Assembly (NCBI GenBank): GCA_008931825.1
Contig: QXVZ01023744.1
Location: 1-20,121, forward strand
DNA from: Phallusia fumigata
Taxonomy: Eukaryota > Chordata > Ascidiacea > Phlebobranchia > Ascidiidae
Length of the DNA: 20,121 bases
Direction of reading: 5' to 3'
Shown in pieces: positions 1 through 12,200 of this stretch. A program made the translations under genes and the position numbers. A model generated the notes under the pieces. It saw only the letters and a list, made by a program, of their open reading frames with translations. It ran no database searches and was not told the origin of the DNA. Numbering within the stretch: position 1 is the stretch's first letter; every line of letters begins with the position of its first letter.

Positions 1-147
1 CCTTTGTTGAAAATTTGTCTTTATGTTTGACCTATGGCCATTTCAAATTCTGAAAATTCTGATTTTCTGAAAACCTATTAGTTTTTTAATAAATTTTGAT
101 TTTCTGAGAACTTGAAATTGTTAAATTATGTCGACATTGGTTTCCAG

Positions 148-298
148 ATTGTCGCATGGCCGTCATTGATCTTTATGTTGTTGTTGAGACGACACGCTTG
201 GTTGGACCCACAAACCTGAAGTTTGTTCAAGATTATCTGAAGAGTGTTTACAAAAAACTTTCAATCCACCCCGACAAAACGAGGATATCACTTACCAG
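148..298 (+). CDS. vWA domain, exon 1 (metal-site region)
   Basis: The exon follows a tttccag acceptor (phase 1) and ends before gtaaac in phase 2. It reads C-R-M-A-V-I-D-L-Y-V-V-V-E-T-T-R, then helix 1 (N-L-K-F-V-Q-D-Y-L-K-S-V) and strand 2 (R-I-S-L-T). The Cys just before the first hydrophobic strand is common in extracellular vWA domains. The canonical D-x-S-x-S metal-binding motif reads E-T-T-R-L here, so cation binding is doubtful. The preceding 147 bp is taken as the end of an upstream intron. Confidence 0.75.
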
Positions 299-3200
299 GT
301 AAACGCTGTTTGACTGATGCGGGTTCCGAACCAGCTTTATTCGATCAACCTTGCCATTATCAGGCTTGACTGTGTAAAGCTGGTTTACGGACCCGCTTCG
401 AGCGCGCTCTTGTAAATATCACAAATCATTTGATTGTTGGCGCCAACCAATCGAGTGACGTCATCGTTTCAGTTTTGGCGGTGACGTCACCAACATCGCG
501 AGTTTGAATGACGTCACAACAAGGGAGAAAGCTGATGACGCGTTCGACAAGCTCAATGTCACAGGTCGCGGGGTCAAAGTTCACACCGCGATGGAATTCG
601 TCGCCGACAACCTTTTTACCCCGGAACACGGTACGTCACAAACATGACCTGTGTGACGTAACAATGACGNACCTTGACTGATCACCAGTAATCGATCAAA
701 AATTTATTCGCTGTAGCGAGGTATGACGGATGTTTTAGTTGTCGTGTGTTACGTCATCAAGGTCATATCAATGTTTCGACGATTCGGTAAACTCCCTGTT
801 TAATTTTTATGATGGTGACATCGGGAATACTATGTTACTTTTGCGAACTATTTGGGTGATTATATTTAAAAAAAAATGAAATTATGTCTTTAAAATACAT
901 TTCTTGTTTTTCAGATGCGATATATCGTCAGATTAAGGTGATTCCGTCCGAACCAGTCAGCAAGCATTTGATTTACAGTGTGAGATACAAGGATCTTTCA
1001 CGGAGGGTGAATCACCTGCTTAAAAGCATCTGCACTCAACGTAGGTCGCTTGGATTAGAATTAATTCAATTTCGTGTTTATGTTCGATGCCAGGCACGAC
1101 CTACTTGCCAGACATAAAGCAAATAAACTTGTGGTTGGAAGCTGAAATTTGATATCGCAAGCACATTATAAAGTTTCCAGTAACAACAGATTTCTCGTTG
1201 TTTACAAAAAACTTTCGTACTTGTTGAAAAATAGATTAGAAATCAAAGGAACACAAAGGTAAACATTGTCAAATTACTATTTATAAATTAACAAACTAAA
1301 GATAATTATTCACTGATAAAACACACAGGCATTTTACAATGTTAAAAGTTTTAATTGAACTCATTCGAACTAACAGATTTTCTTCCAACCATAGTTCAAG
1401 GTCAAACCCGCTCTTCAAAGGTCAAGAGGTCGAATTGATAATTTGAGTGTTTTCAAAACACGTTAATTTCCTGTTAAATCACTAATAAGTGTTCGTGCGT
1501 CACACTGTGACGTCATCGATGCCGCTGGGCGCGACTGCTCCGAGACTAACTGTCATCTGTGTTTGTTGGAAACAGCGGTAGGAGCGCCTCGTGCGGAGGT
1601 TTTCGACGTCGGTCCTCACTCGATCGGAGTCCGCTGGGTGGCGCAGACCTTCGCGTCAAAATATCAAGCCGAGGTGACGTCATAATAGTATTTGATAAAT
1701 TGTGTTTGATAAATGGGAAGAAGGTCTGGGAATATTTATGAAAACTATCAGTTTCTAATTAGTCTCAATAAAAAGATACAAGACAGTACTTGTGTGTGAA
1801 ACATTTTCTATCTTTCTACAAACGCTGTTGTCATCATCAGAAATTTGTCGCAACGTAGAGATGTTTTGCTTCTTATCGAAGGAGGAGACGAAGCTCAGTT
1901 GGTTTCGGGTTCGAATCCCACAATGCTACCCTGCGTCCAGCTACTCATGCTTATTTTCACACAGATTCGGGAACTTGGCGGGGACTCCCCACTCGCGAGA
2001 GTTCGGAATATTCCCGCCATTAAAACCTTCGTACGCTTCAGTGATTTGCGGCAAGCTTCGACTTACGTTGCCCACCTGTGGGCGTTCGGGCGTGACGGGG
2101 TCGCTGGACCGAAACGAGTTCTAATCCTCAACACAGGTATTACGTCATAAACGAAATTAAACCGATTGCATGTTNAGAGTTGATCAGCAAGTTTTCCTTA
2201 AGTCTCACATTTCTTACTGTTTTTGCAGTACCCAGCCCACCGGAGGGCGTTAGAGTGCTGAGTTCAAACCCGACAAGTTTAGAGGTGACGTGGAACCACA
2301 CCATTGGTGAGTTGATGATGTCATAAGATCGTCACGCAGTTGCGCATTGTGAAGTATTTTAAAACAATGACTGTAACCCACCTGTTTGTTTGTTTCATTT
2401 TTATCCTCGGTGGGCGGAACAACGCCCGAATCGTTATGCTCATAACATTAAGTCCACCATCAAGCTTATGCTCATGTCCACCATCAAGCTACCTGCCTCA
2501 TTGCAGTTCCGCTGCCTCATTGCAGTTCCGTTCCATCATTTTTTGTTTATATTTTTCAACCTGTTTGAAGGAATTAATTTAAATTTGGATCGACCCATCG
2601 AGTCCACTGCTTTGGAGCAATGTCGCTTGAGTTTCTTGCTCTTCAAAACACAAGCGACGGAGACAGGATTAGAACCCACAACCTTGCGCGCACAAGGCAG
2701 TCGCGCTAACAACTCGATCCCAAGACACCCAAATAAATCATTACAATGAAATATCTTTATTAACCTTACGTGTTTACATGAATAGGTGTGAAGATATATC
2801 ACGTCGAAGCTGAGAAAATGCTTTCCGGGGTACCGACTGGCGACACCTACCGGACAGTGAACAGCACGTTTTCTACGGCGCTAGTGGGCGATCTTGAGCC
2901 AGGGGTGGAATATCGGTTGAGCGTCAAAACAGAGGGATACCAGGGTGGAATCAGCAAGCTGAGTGAAACTGTGATCAACTCAACAGGTTTCATTTTAATT
3001 TAAAATCAGTTAATTGCAGTTTTGAAAGTAAGATGGTAAAAGGAAAAAAAATTAGCAAATGAGCAAATTTTCACCGAAATTTATTTTGTACAGTCCCTGC
3101 AGTCCCTGGTAAACCTCGGGCAACTTATGTCAACATGACGTTTATGGCTTTCACAATGGAACCAGCTGAAGGTTTGAATCTTTGAATCATATGTGAAACA

Positions 3201-6200
3201 TATCGAAGGCTTACATACTTTTACTGAACCGATACAGGCGCAGTTAGTTACGAAATTGAAGCCCAGCCGTTGGAGAAAGATGAGAATCACCGTCAGATAA
3301 TCCCATTCACTGATGCGGATGAAATAACGGTGGACAAACTTCTTCCGGGATTGTGGTACTCCATTAAAGTCCGCTCCATCAACGCTTTTGGCAAAATGAA
3401 TCCGGAATCGAGCGAAGTTCTTCATGAACAATCAGGTTTGTAATTGACTCTGTGATGTCATAATCCACAATACCTTTGCTCTATGTCGTCGCAGTTCCCA
3501 TTCCACCACATATTGGCTCGTTTTGGAAGGTGACGTCATCATCGTTATTGTTCAGATGGCCCAAAGTTAAAGGTATGACGTCAAACCGCACAACTGTATA
3601 TCACGTCACAATAAACCAAACAAGTTAATATGACGTCACAATGGTTTCCTTGCAGGGGCGCTTTCTTACTACTTATACGTATCCACCACCGACTTCAGTG
3701 GCTTGTCAACGGAATCATTGGAGGTACGGTACCACACAAACGACACAGAATATCAGGTTTGGGGATTGAGTAGCGGGACTTTGTACAGTTTCCGGGTTCA
3801 GAGCATTGGACACAGCGACAGAACAAGTAGTTTGGGCGCAGTTGCATATGAGAGAACTAGTAAGTTGAAATTATCCGGTTTAACTTGGAAATTTTAGTCA
3901 CAAACTTGTTGCCTCTTTCAGTTCCAGGAACGCCTACTGGTGTACGTCACACAGGTGTGACGCCATCAACTGTGACGTTACAATGGGACCCAGTTAAAGG
4001 TATTTAATTGTCAAGTTTAAATATTTACATTTGTTGGTGTCACAATATTTTTGGGTGCTGACTTTGTTGTTATGTTTTGTTGCGATGACAAGTGCTGGTA
4101 ACTTTGTCTACAGGCGCGAGACAATACGAGATTGTGATGCAAACAATATCCGACCGATTCGAGACGCGATTGGTCAGTTTTCGGTCACGTGTCCGAGCTT
4201 CAGGACTTGAAACAGGGACCTGGTTCAACTTCACAGTGTACGCGCGAGATGCGAAGGATCGATTGAACGAGAACGGAAGTGTGACTGTGAACGTTCAAAC
4301 CGTCCCTCTGCCGCCCTCCAACGTCCGTTTGCGTGACGCGAAGGTGGATGGCTTCACTGTGCGTTGGAACGAAATGTGGGGTAAGTACCTCCAGGAAACA
4401 CTAGCACAGTAGTAGTTATGTGATGAAGTTGCAGCCAAGTATCTTCTCCGGCCACATTTCTGTCAGCTTTGTTGTCGAAACATCCTTAGTAGGACTACAA
4501 ACACAAACACTGTTTAAACCTGCTGCGTTATCATCTCGCACCAAATTAGATTAAGCGTCCCATCCGGGAAGAAGTTCGTGGTGGACCGCACAAGCCCGTG
4601 CAGAAGACGAACTGGACAGACAATGCTTTCAACGTTGTAGTGCTTGCAAAGCTTGTTTCAACAAAATAAACTATGTGATTATGTCGTCAAGTTGGGTTAC
4701 TCTTATAATTATACAAGTAATGGAACATTTAAGCTTATACCGTGTAACAACGACCTATAGATAGGCATAGTAGCTAAGTATTGCTCGTAGGGTAATTTCC
4801 GACGAAATTTTATTCTAGGTGCCAGCGGTTACTTCGTGAGAGCTGAGACTCTGGATGTTGAAGCACTCAACCGTGAAGTAAAGCAGCGTGTGAACGATTC
4901 CCTGCATGCGGAAGTGGCCGGGTTAGATTCCGGAACCAGGTACCGGTTCTATGTCAGCTCTATCGGCTTCCAGGAGCAAGTTAGCAGGGAAACCAATAGA
5001 GTTTCCGATACCACCTGTAAGTTTTCAAGTTGTTGCGGGAAAAAATTAAAATGTTGTGTACAAAAATGTTCGACGTTTGTGTGTATGTTTAAAAAGATAT
5101 TTTGCTTTTAACTTTTTTTCTTTTTTGGGTTGTATTTGAAACTGACGTTATTCGGCAAATTATATATTCACTATATTTTTAGTTGATCTTATTTCTTGAA
5201 AAACTTGTTCCCATAATTAAATTTGACGATTGCTTTGTTCTGCTTCAGTGCCCGTCACGCCTGAAAAACCAAAGTTGGAGACTGTTACGACACAGTCGAT
5301 GTCGTTGCTATGGAGTGACGTAAAAGGTTGGTGTCGAAAACAACAAAAACATTCGAACACAACGGATTACGTCATATTTGTTCGCAGGAGCGACTTACTT
5401 TTACGTTCGGGTCATCCAGTTTGCGCCTAGCAACAACACAGAGTGGGAGGTTAGATCGGATGAGGCTGGGAACGAGGTGGGGGGGTTGGTGCCGGGAGCA
5501 TGGTACAACATGAGCGTCTTCTCTGTGGGAACTCGGAACAGGAGGAATTGGGTCGATAGTGAGGCTCTGCAGGCACAAACCAGTGAGTACCTTGTCGCTT
5601 TGGATTGTTTATAAACCTCACACCGATTCATGTGTGTGTTTCAGTTCCGCTCGCGCCGATAACAATCAACATTAGTGACGTCACAAACTCGACGATTCAA
5701 CTTTCGTGGAACAGCGTGGTTGGTAAGTTACCGCTCGTTTCCATGGTGACGGTGAAAGTTTATGATTTTTATGTTTCAAGGTGCCGGATATTACGTCATT
5801 TCCGTTCGTCATGAGGATTCGAATAAACTAATACCCGATACGGAAACGGAGGAAACCGAATCCTTGCAAGTTTCGCTGGAACCGGGAACCGAATACACTT
5901 TCCGGGTCACCAGCATTGGGGAGGACGCGGACCGCCGAAGCAGCAAAAGCGCCCCCATAAAAGAAGAAACAGGTAAACCGCGTCATTATGACGACATAAT
6001 CTAGAAGTAAAACTCACGCTAAAATTCTCAGACCCGGCGACCCCTGATCAGCCAACCGTATCGACTGTGACGTCACGTTCGGTAACACTGACGTGGAATG
6101 ACGTCAAAGGTCAGTTGAACGTCATTGGTAAAAACTCTTGAGAAAAAATTTTCAGGTTTTTCTGTAAAAAACTAAACACTTGGATCGGATCAGATTTAGT

Positions 6201-9200
6201 TCCTTGCGTAAACAGGAGCGCGGAAATATTTGGTGAAAGTGACGAACCTGGAAGATGGGAAAAGCGCCGAAGTTGAGGCTGGTGGAAGCGAGTTTGTGGT
6301 GGGAGGCCTAAATCCCGGAACTCACTACAACTTCAACGTGTTCTCCATCGGGAAGTTGAGGAGGAGGAGCGAATACGGAAGTCCAGATATTTCGGCATAC
6401 ACAGGTGCTGTACATTTGTGTGTTAAACATGGGATTGTTTGTTGAAGGTTGAACTTTGTTACAGCTCCTGCTACACCGTACAATGTCCGAACCGTTGCGA
6501 GTACGACCACCGACATGGAGTTAGTTTGGGTCGACGTGAAAGGTTGGTTTGCACATGTGTAATATATTTGTGTGGAAGTTATTTGGAATTACATGTTGAA
6601 ACTTGCGTTTTTTTCTCTTGTTTCAGGAGCTACTTCATATTTGGTGACGATTCTTTTGGATTCGCGCCAAATTCGAACTTTGACCGTCACGGAAGCACGC
6701 CTCATAGTGGACAATCTGACACCGGGTACAGAGTATGATTTTTATGTGACCGCTGTCGGAATGGAAGAGAGAAGAAGCGAACAGGATTTCAAGCACACCG
6801 ACGCTACAGGTCAGGATAAACTGATTATTTTGGCTGTTTGTTTTAAATGCTAAAAGTTAATGAAAATGCAGAAATCTTTTGGAATAATTTTTCAGAGCCC
6901 TCAACCCCCTCAAGAGCAGCAGTGACGTCATTTGACGAAACATCGGTGTCGATTTCATGGGAGGCTGTGCAAGGTTTGGAATAAAAATCCTAAACTCATA
7001 CATCGGGTAGTAACGATGTCATATTGCAGGCAACGTCATCGAATACGTCATCATGTTTGAAGAGGAAGGTTCAACAATGACGCACCGTCATCAAACAAAG
7101 GAATTAAAGTTTACACAAACTGGAATCAAATCTGGAACGAGATACGTCGTCAAGCTTCAGACTATCGGAGATGGCGGGAAAACTTCCGACCAATCAGAAA
7201 GCGTTGTGCAGCAGACCATGACAACTGCTCCGGATCGTTTTGTGATTACGTCAGTAGGAACTGATTACGTCACACTGGAGTGGAGTGACGTCACAGGTAC
7301 TTCACAAATACGTCATCAAGGTATTTTGCTTGACGCTAAATGCATTTCTGTTGCTTAGGAGCATCCGGGTACGAACTGACGGTGACGTCAGACACCGGTG
7401 ATATAGACATACAAGAAACTAGTGTGACGTCAACACGCGTGACGTCACTCGAAGCTGGAAGTAAGTACTTGTTTTCGTTGAAGTCGATTGGAGATGTGGA
7501 GATCCGAAGCAACGAAGCAAATAACATTGAAACTACAACTGGTCAGTTGTTATGTTTTGCTATAAATATTTGGATTTAATTAAAATTTTGTTTCAGTTCC
7601 CGCCAACCCGACAGGTCTGGAAACAACCGAAGTTCAGCTTAACTGGGTTTTTTTCATCTGGCAGTCGGTGAAAGGTCAAACAATTTACACTCGCCACAAA
7701 TTTTCAACTTTACCAACGTCATTGTTTTCGCGCAGGCGCCGTGAGGTACAAGATCAAAGTGACGTCAACGGAGAGTGACGTACCCACTGTTGATGACGTC
7801 ACAGCTACGACAGCGCGCGTGCGTTCACTTCGTCCGGGGGCCTGGTATAATTTCACGGTGTTTTCGGTCGGCGAGGAAGAACGAGTGAACGAGGAAGGAA
7901 GCGAATCTCTCTCTGTCCAAACAAGTCAGTATTTTCCGTGTTTTGATTAATTTCAGTGCTAATTCGATTCTTGTTCTCAGATCCGCGGTTCCCGGGCAGA
8001 TTCGTGGTCGACAATTTCACCACAACTTCCATCGGGTTCTGGTGGCGTTCATCTTATGGTGAGTAACATAGGGGGTGACCTGGCCTTTAAACTTGGCGAG
8101 ATAACTCATTATTATCGGGTTTAACAAGTGGTTCTCAACCTTTTTATTCCATGGACCCTTTTGACCGATATTTAACCCCCCTTTCGGCGGGGAATTCCCC
8201 CCGGTTACCGTGGTTTAAACAAACAAAGTTGTGCGCTAACGGTGAAAAGTGGATGAAACTGTGAAGGGTTATAAAATCCATCTAGTGGAAAGACAACCTT
8301 CCAACAAGGTTCACTGGTAGCAGCAAAACAAGTAGCTTAGCTCATCTGGGTAAATATCAGCATCAGGTTTACGTTACACAACTAGGGGGCACTATAGAGC
8401 TGACAGTAAATAAAGTTACTTGTGTAAACACTTAACATTTCCAGCGTTTACACTTGGAACATAAACTTTTTCTGTATTTTTTGTGATGATCAAATAACGC
8501 TTGACGCAAGTAACACAAAATATCTTGCAGGGATATTTAATTTGAAGCTCAAATTAAACCCACAAAAAATCAAATTTACATTTTAGACATAAAATTTCAT
8601 CAATAAACTTTGTTAAAGCATAAATACTCTTCAAGAACTTTTTTATGTTCTTTAAGGCGCTTCTTATTATGACGTAACGGTTGCGACAACTGAGAATGAC
8701 GTCCTGCAGTTTACTACCACCGACACGTCACACATTTTGACGTCACTTCAATCTGGTACTACATATGACATCACAATGCAAGTTGCTGGGCAACAAGAGG
8801 GTCGCGTCAGTGACAGGAGAAAGGCATTTTCCCAAGCAACTTGTAAGTTCTTAGTTTTTTTGTGTTTTAATGATTTTTTTACCCGATTTTTTGTCACAGT
8901 GCCTGGAACGCCATCGTTGCCAGTAGCAACCTTTGTTTCAACCGAAACCATACGCATTGAATGGGATGACGTCAGAGGTAGGTTGCTTATTACGTCAGCA
9001 AAGATATTTTGGTTACACTGCGCTCGCTTCTAGGAGCTGTGAGTTATGACGTCACAATGAACAGCGATGAGTTGGAGAAAGAATTAATTTTATCGAGTGT
9101 TTCGAATAACATCGAGGTCGGTTCGCTTCGACCTGGGGGAGTTTACAGTTTCAGCGTTTTCTCACTTGGTGTCGCCAAAAACGGGATCGGAAGTGAAACA

Positions 9201-12200
9201 CTGACAGTCCAGACAGGTAAAAATGCTGAGTCAGCACTTATTCAGCCACAAAGTAACTTCGTCACGTTCCGTTGCAGTGACGTCGGCACCCGGAAATTTT
9301 AACACTTCTGACGTCACCACCACTTCTGTGTATGTCTCATGGGATGAAGTTTACGGTACGAATTTGATAGTAACATAATTGTCCCAGGATTCTTACCTTA
9401 CATTGTGACGTAGGTGCTACGTCATACAAGGTTCGAGTGATTTCCGAAGATGAAGAGCGAACCGAAGACACGTCATTGACGTCATTTCTTGTTACGTCAT
9501 TGAAACCGGGCACTGCGTATCGGCTTAGCGTTCGATCGGTTGGAATGGATGACGTCACGGAAAGTGAAGAAACTGAATTTATCGTCATGGCAACTTGTAA
9601 GTGACATCATCACGTAAATATAGTTGGTTGGTGCCTTTAATTGAATTTTGTGACGTAGTACCGCAACCGGTTGATGACATCAGGGTCGATGACGTAACAA
9701 CGACAGACATTGGATTGACGTGGAATTCTGCACCAGGAGCTCGGCGTTACAACGTCATAGTGACGGACACGAATGACGTCATAAGCAGCGAGTCAGCAGA
9801 GTTACGAGTTACAGGTTTGCGGGCCGGAAGTTGGTACGAATTCCGAGTGCATTCGATTGGAGACTTGGACGTTGTGAACTTTGACCCAGATGTTTATGTG
9901 AGGAAACAGACAGGTGAGAAATGTTTGATTTTTTCCCGAATCTCGTCTCATATTCCGACTTTCAGTTCCGAACCCACCGAATCAGATTGATGTGGATGAA
10001 GTCACAACAACCTACATCCACCTGTCGTGGCGGAAAATACATGGCGCGTCATCCTACGACGTCATACTTAGCTCAAACATAGGTGACGTCATCAGCACGT
10101 ATAATGTTCCATCGTCCGAATCACCAAAGTACATAATCTCGAACCTAATGCCGGGAAACCATTATGTCGTCACAATTCGCTCGGTTGGTGAAGAAGGCCA
10201 GATGAGTTCTCACAGTCGTGAGATTCGTGAAGGAACTCGTGAGTTTCGTGGCATAGCTTTCACATGATATCGCTTTTTTTGACCTCAATTATAATAACTC
10301 AGGGCCGGCCGCAACTTCTGGGGTTGATGTGGGTGACGTCACACCGACGTCAGTCGAGCTGACGTGGCAGCCTGTGATTGGTGAGTTCAAAAGAACTTGC
10401 TGCAAAATTGTTCAAATATTTCTTCACTTAAGTTTTTTATTTTTTTACTTTCAGGTGCTGAAAAATATCACGTGATTTACCGAACCAATGGCAGCTCTAC
10501 TGATCGTCACGTGATCGAAACAGTTGAAAGGAGCTCGAACGTGATTGGTTTAGAGCCTGGCACGTGGTATGAGTTTGTCGTTTTCTCTATTGGGATCAAA
10601 GACAGAAGAAACGAGAGAGGAAGCGAAAAAATACAAATACAAACTGGTTAGTTAGTATCTAGTTAATACTGGTTAATAACTAGTTAGTACCAGTTAGTTA
10701 ATAACTAGTTAGTACCACTTAGTTAATAATTAGTTAGTACCAGTTAGTTAATAACTATTTGATGAACAAGCTTTTTAGTACATAGCTGGGTAATTTATTT
10801 CACTTCATGTTTTTCGCAGTTCCACTTGCACCTGATGACGTCACTATAGCAAACGTTACTACGTCATCGGTTATGGTATACTGGAGTGACGTCACTGGTA
10901 AGTTATGACGTATAAACCTAAAAAAGTTTGAAATTATTGTATTTTACAAGAAAACGATTTTTAAGGCGCTTTGAAATATCGACTTGAATACGGAAATATC
11001 GATGATGATGTCACGAATGTCATGGAAACGACGTTGCCACGTGTTGATGTGACGTCATTGTCTAGCGGTACAAGATATTGGTTTGTTGTGAAAAGTATTG
11101 GTGAGGAAAATCGGATGAGCGAAGCGAGTTTGCAAGTCGAAGAAACGACAGGTACGATTTCTATGCTCCGCGATTTTTTGTGTGGGAAATGTTTTGCTAA
11201 TCTAGAAGGTTTTGTTTCTTTCAGTTCCTTCACGTCCTTCAATCCCTCTAGTGGTTGGTTTTACGACAACAAGTTTAAGTCTAGACTGGGATGACGTAAA
11301 AGGTGAGATTTAAAATAATCAAAGTAAATTTTTGAAACTTACTTTATGGTCGACTTACAGGCACTACAAGGTACGTCATCACGGTGACGTCAGACGATCA
11401 ATTTGTACAAGAACTGAGCAGCACGTCATCAGAAATTGTTATTGAAAACCTGAATTCTGGAACGTTTTATGACGTCACAGTATTTTCGATTGGTAAAAAA
11501 GACAGAAGAAACCAGAAGGGAAGTGATATTGTGACGCAACAAACAGGTTTGGTCATAATTTTGTTGTTTGTTTTGGTCATAATTATGTAACAAACATCTT
11601 TTTTGCAGTTCCGTCAGTTCCCGCCAACTTTCAACTGTCTGACGTCACCACAGATTCACTAATGACGTCATGGAACCCTGTCAATGGTAACTTAACTCTG
11701 ACATTATTTAATTTCCCATGCTTGACAACTTTGTGACTTCAGGAGCGGTTTCTTACATTGTGACATTATCAACCGATGATAGTGACGTAACAGTTACCAA
11801 TCCAACGATCACAACAACTGTGACTTCACTGGAAATTGAAGGTTTGAACGCTGGAACGGAATATCGGTTCACGGTGAAAGCGGTCGGTTACGATGGTATC
11901 ACGAGCGATGAGGGTCACGAAATTCGTGAGACAACACGTGAGTAGACGCGGTTGTGTGGTTTTCGTGAATGTGATTGATGAAAATGTTTTTGTTCTAGTA
12001 CCAAATGTACCGAGAAGTTTGGTGGTACGTTCCGTTGCCCAGACAACCGTCGAGTTAAGCTGGTTGGAAATGAAAGGTAAAAAAACATAAAAAAACTTTT
12101 CGACATATTTGAACTTTATTGGTTATTACGTCACAGGAGCAACAAGATACAGAATCGTAGTAAAAGAAAGTGAATCTGGAAGAGTAATTGGTGACGTAGC

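Larger units (their letters stand above)
2307..2785 (+). other. 479-bp intron of F2 with insertions
   Basis: Intron from gtgagt to aatag. It holds a 14-bp duplicate (tccaccatcaagct near 2453 and 2477), a perfect 19-bp tandem duplication at 2493-2530, and a reverse-oriented tRNA-derived element at about 2580-2730. ORFs of up to about 119 codons in this stretch show no family resemblance and are interpreted as chance. Confidence 0.7.

Noticed and set aside
1891..1920. Functional tRNA gene
   Set aside because: The A and B boxes are only a few bases apart, so there is no room for D-stem completion, anticodon arm and variable loop.
1792..2150. Overlapping plus-strand ORFs across the F1 intron and second exon
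   Set aside because: Only the part from 1965 on, in one frame, shows FN3 character. The upstream part is intron containing a tRNA-like remnant.
2340..2749. ORFs of 80-119 codons in the F2 intron
   Set aside because: They lie in repeat and SINE-derived sequence, with no domain likeness and no splice support.
3081..3431. Long minus-strand ORF
   Set aside because: It is antisense to F3 exons with supported splice sites and frame, and its translation shows no domain character. The other minus-strand ORFs are rejected for the same reason.
10332..10340. TGACGTCA copies as promoter CRE sites
   Set aside because: Copies are scattered through exons and introns along the whole gene with no promoter context. 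A promoter role for individual copies is not supported, though the enrichment itself is reported.
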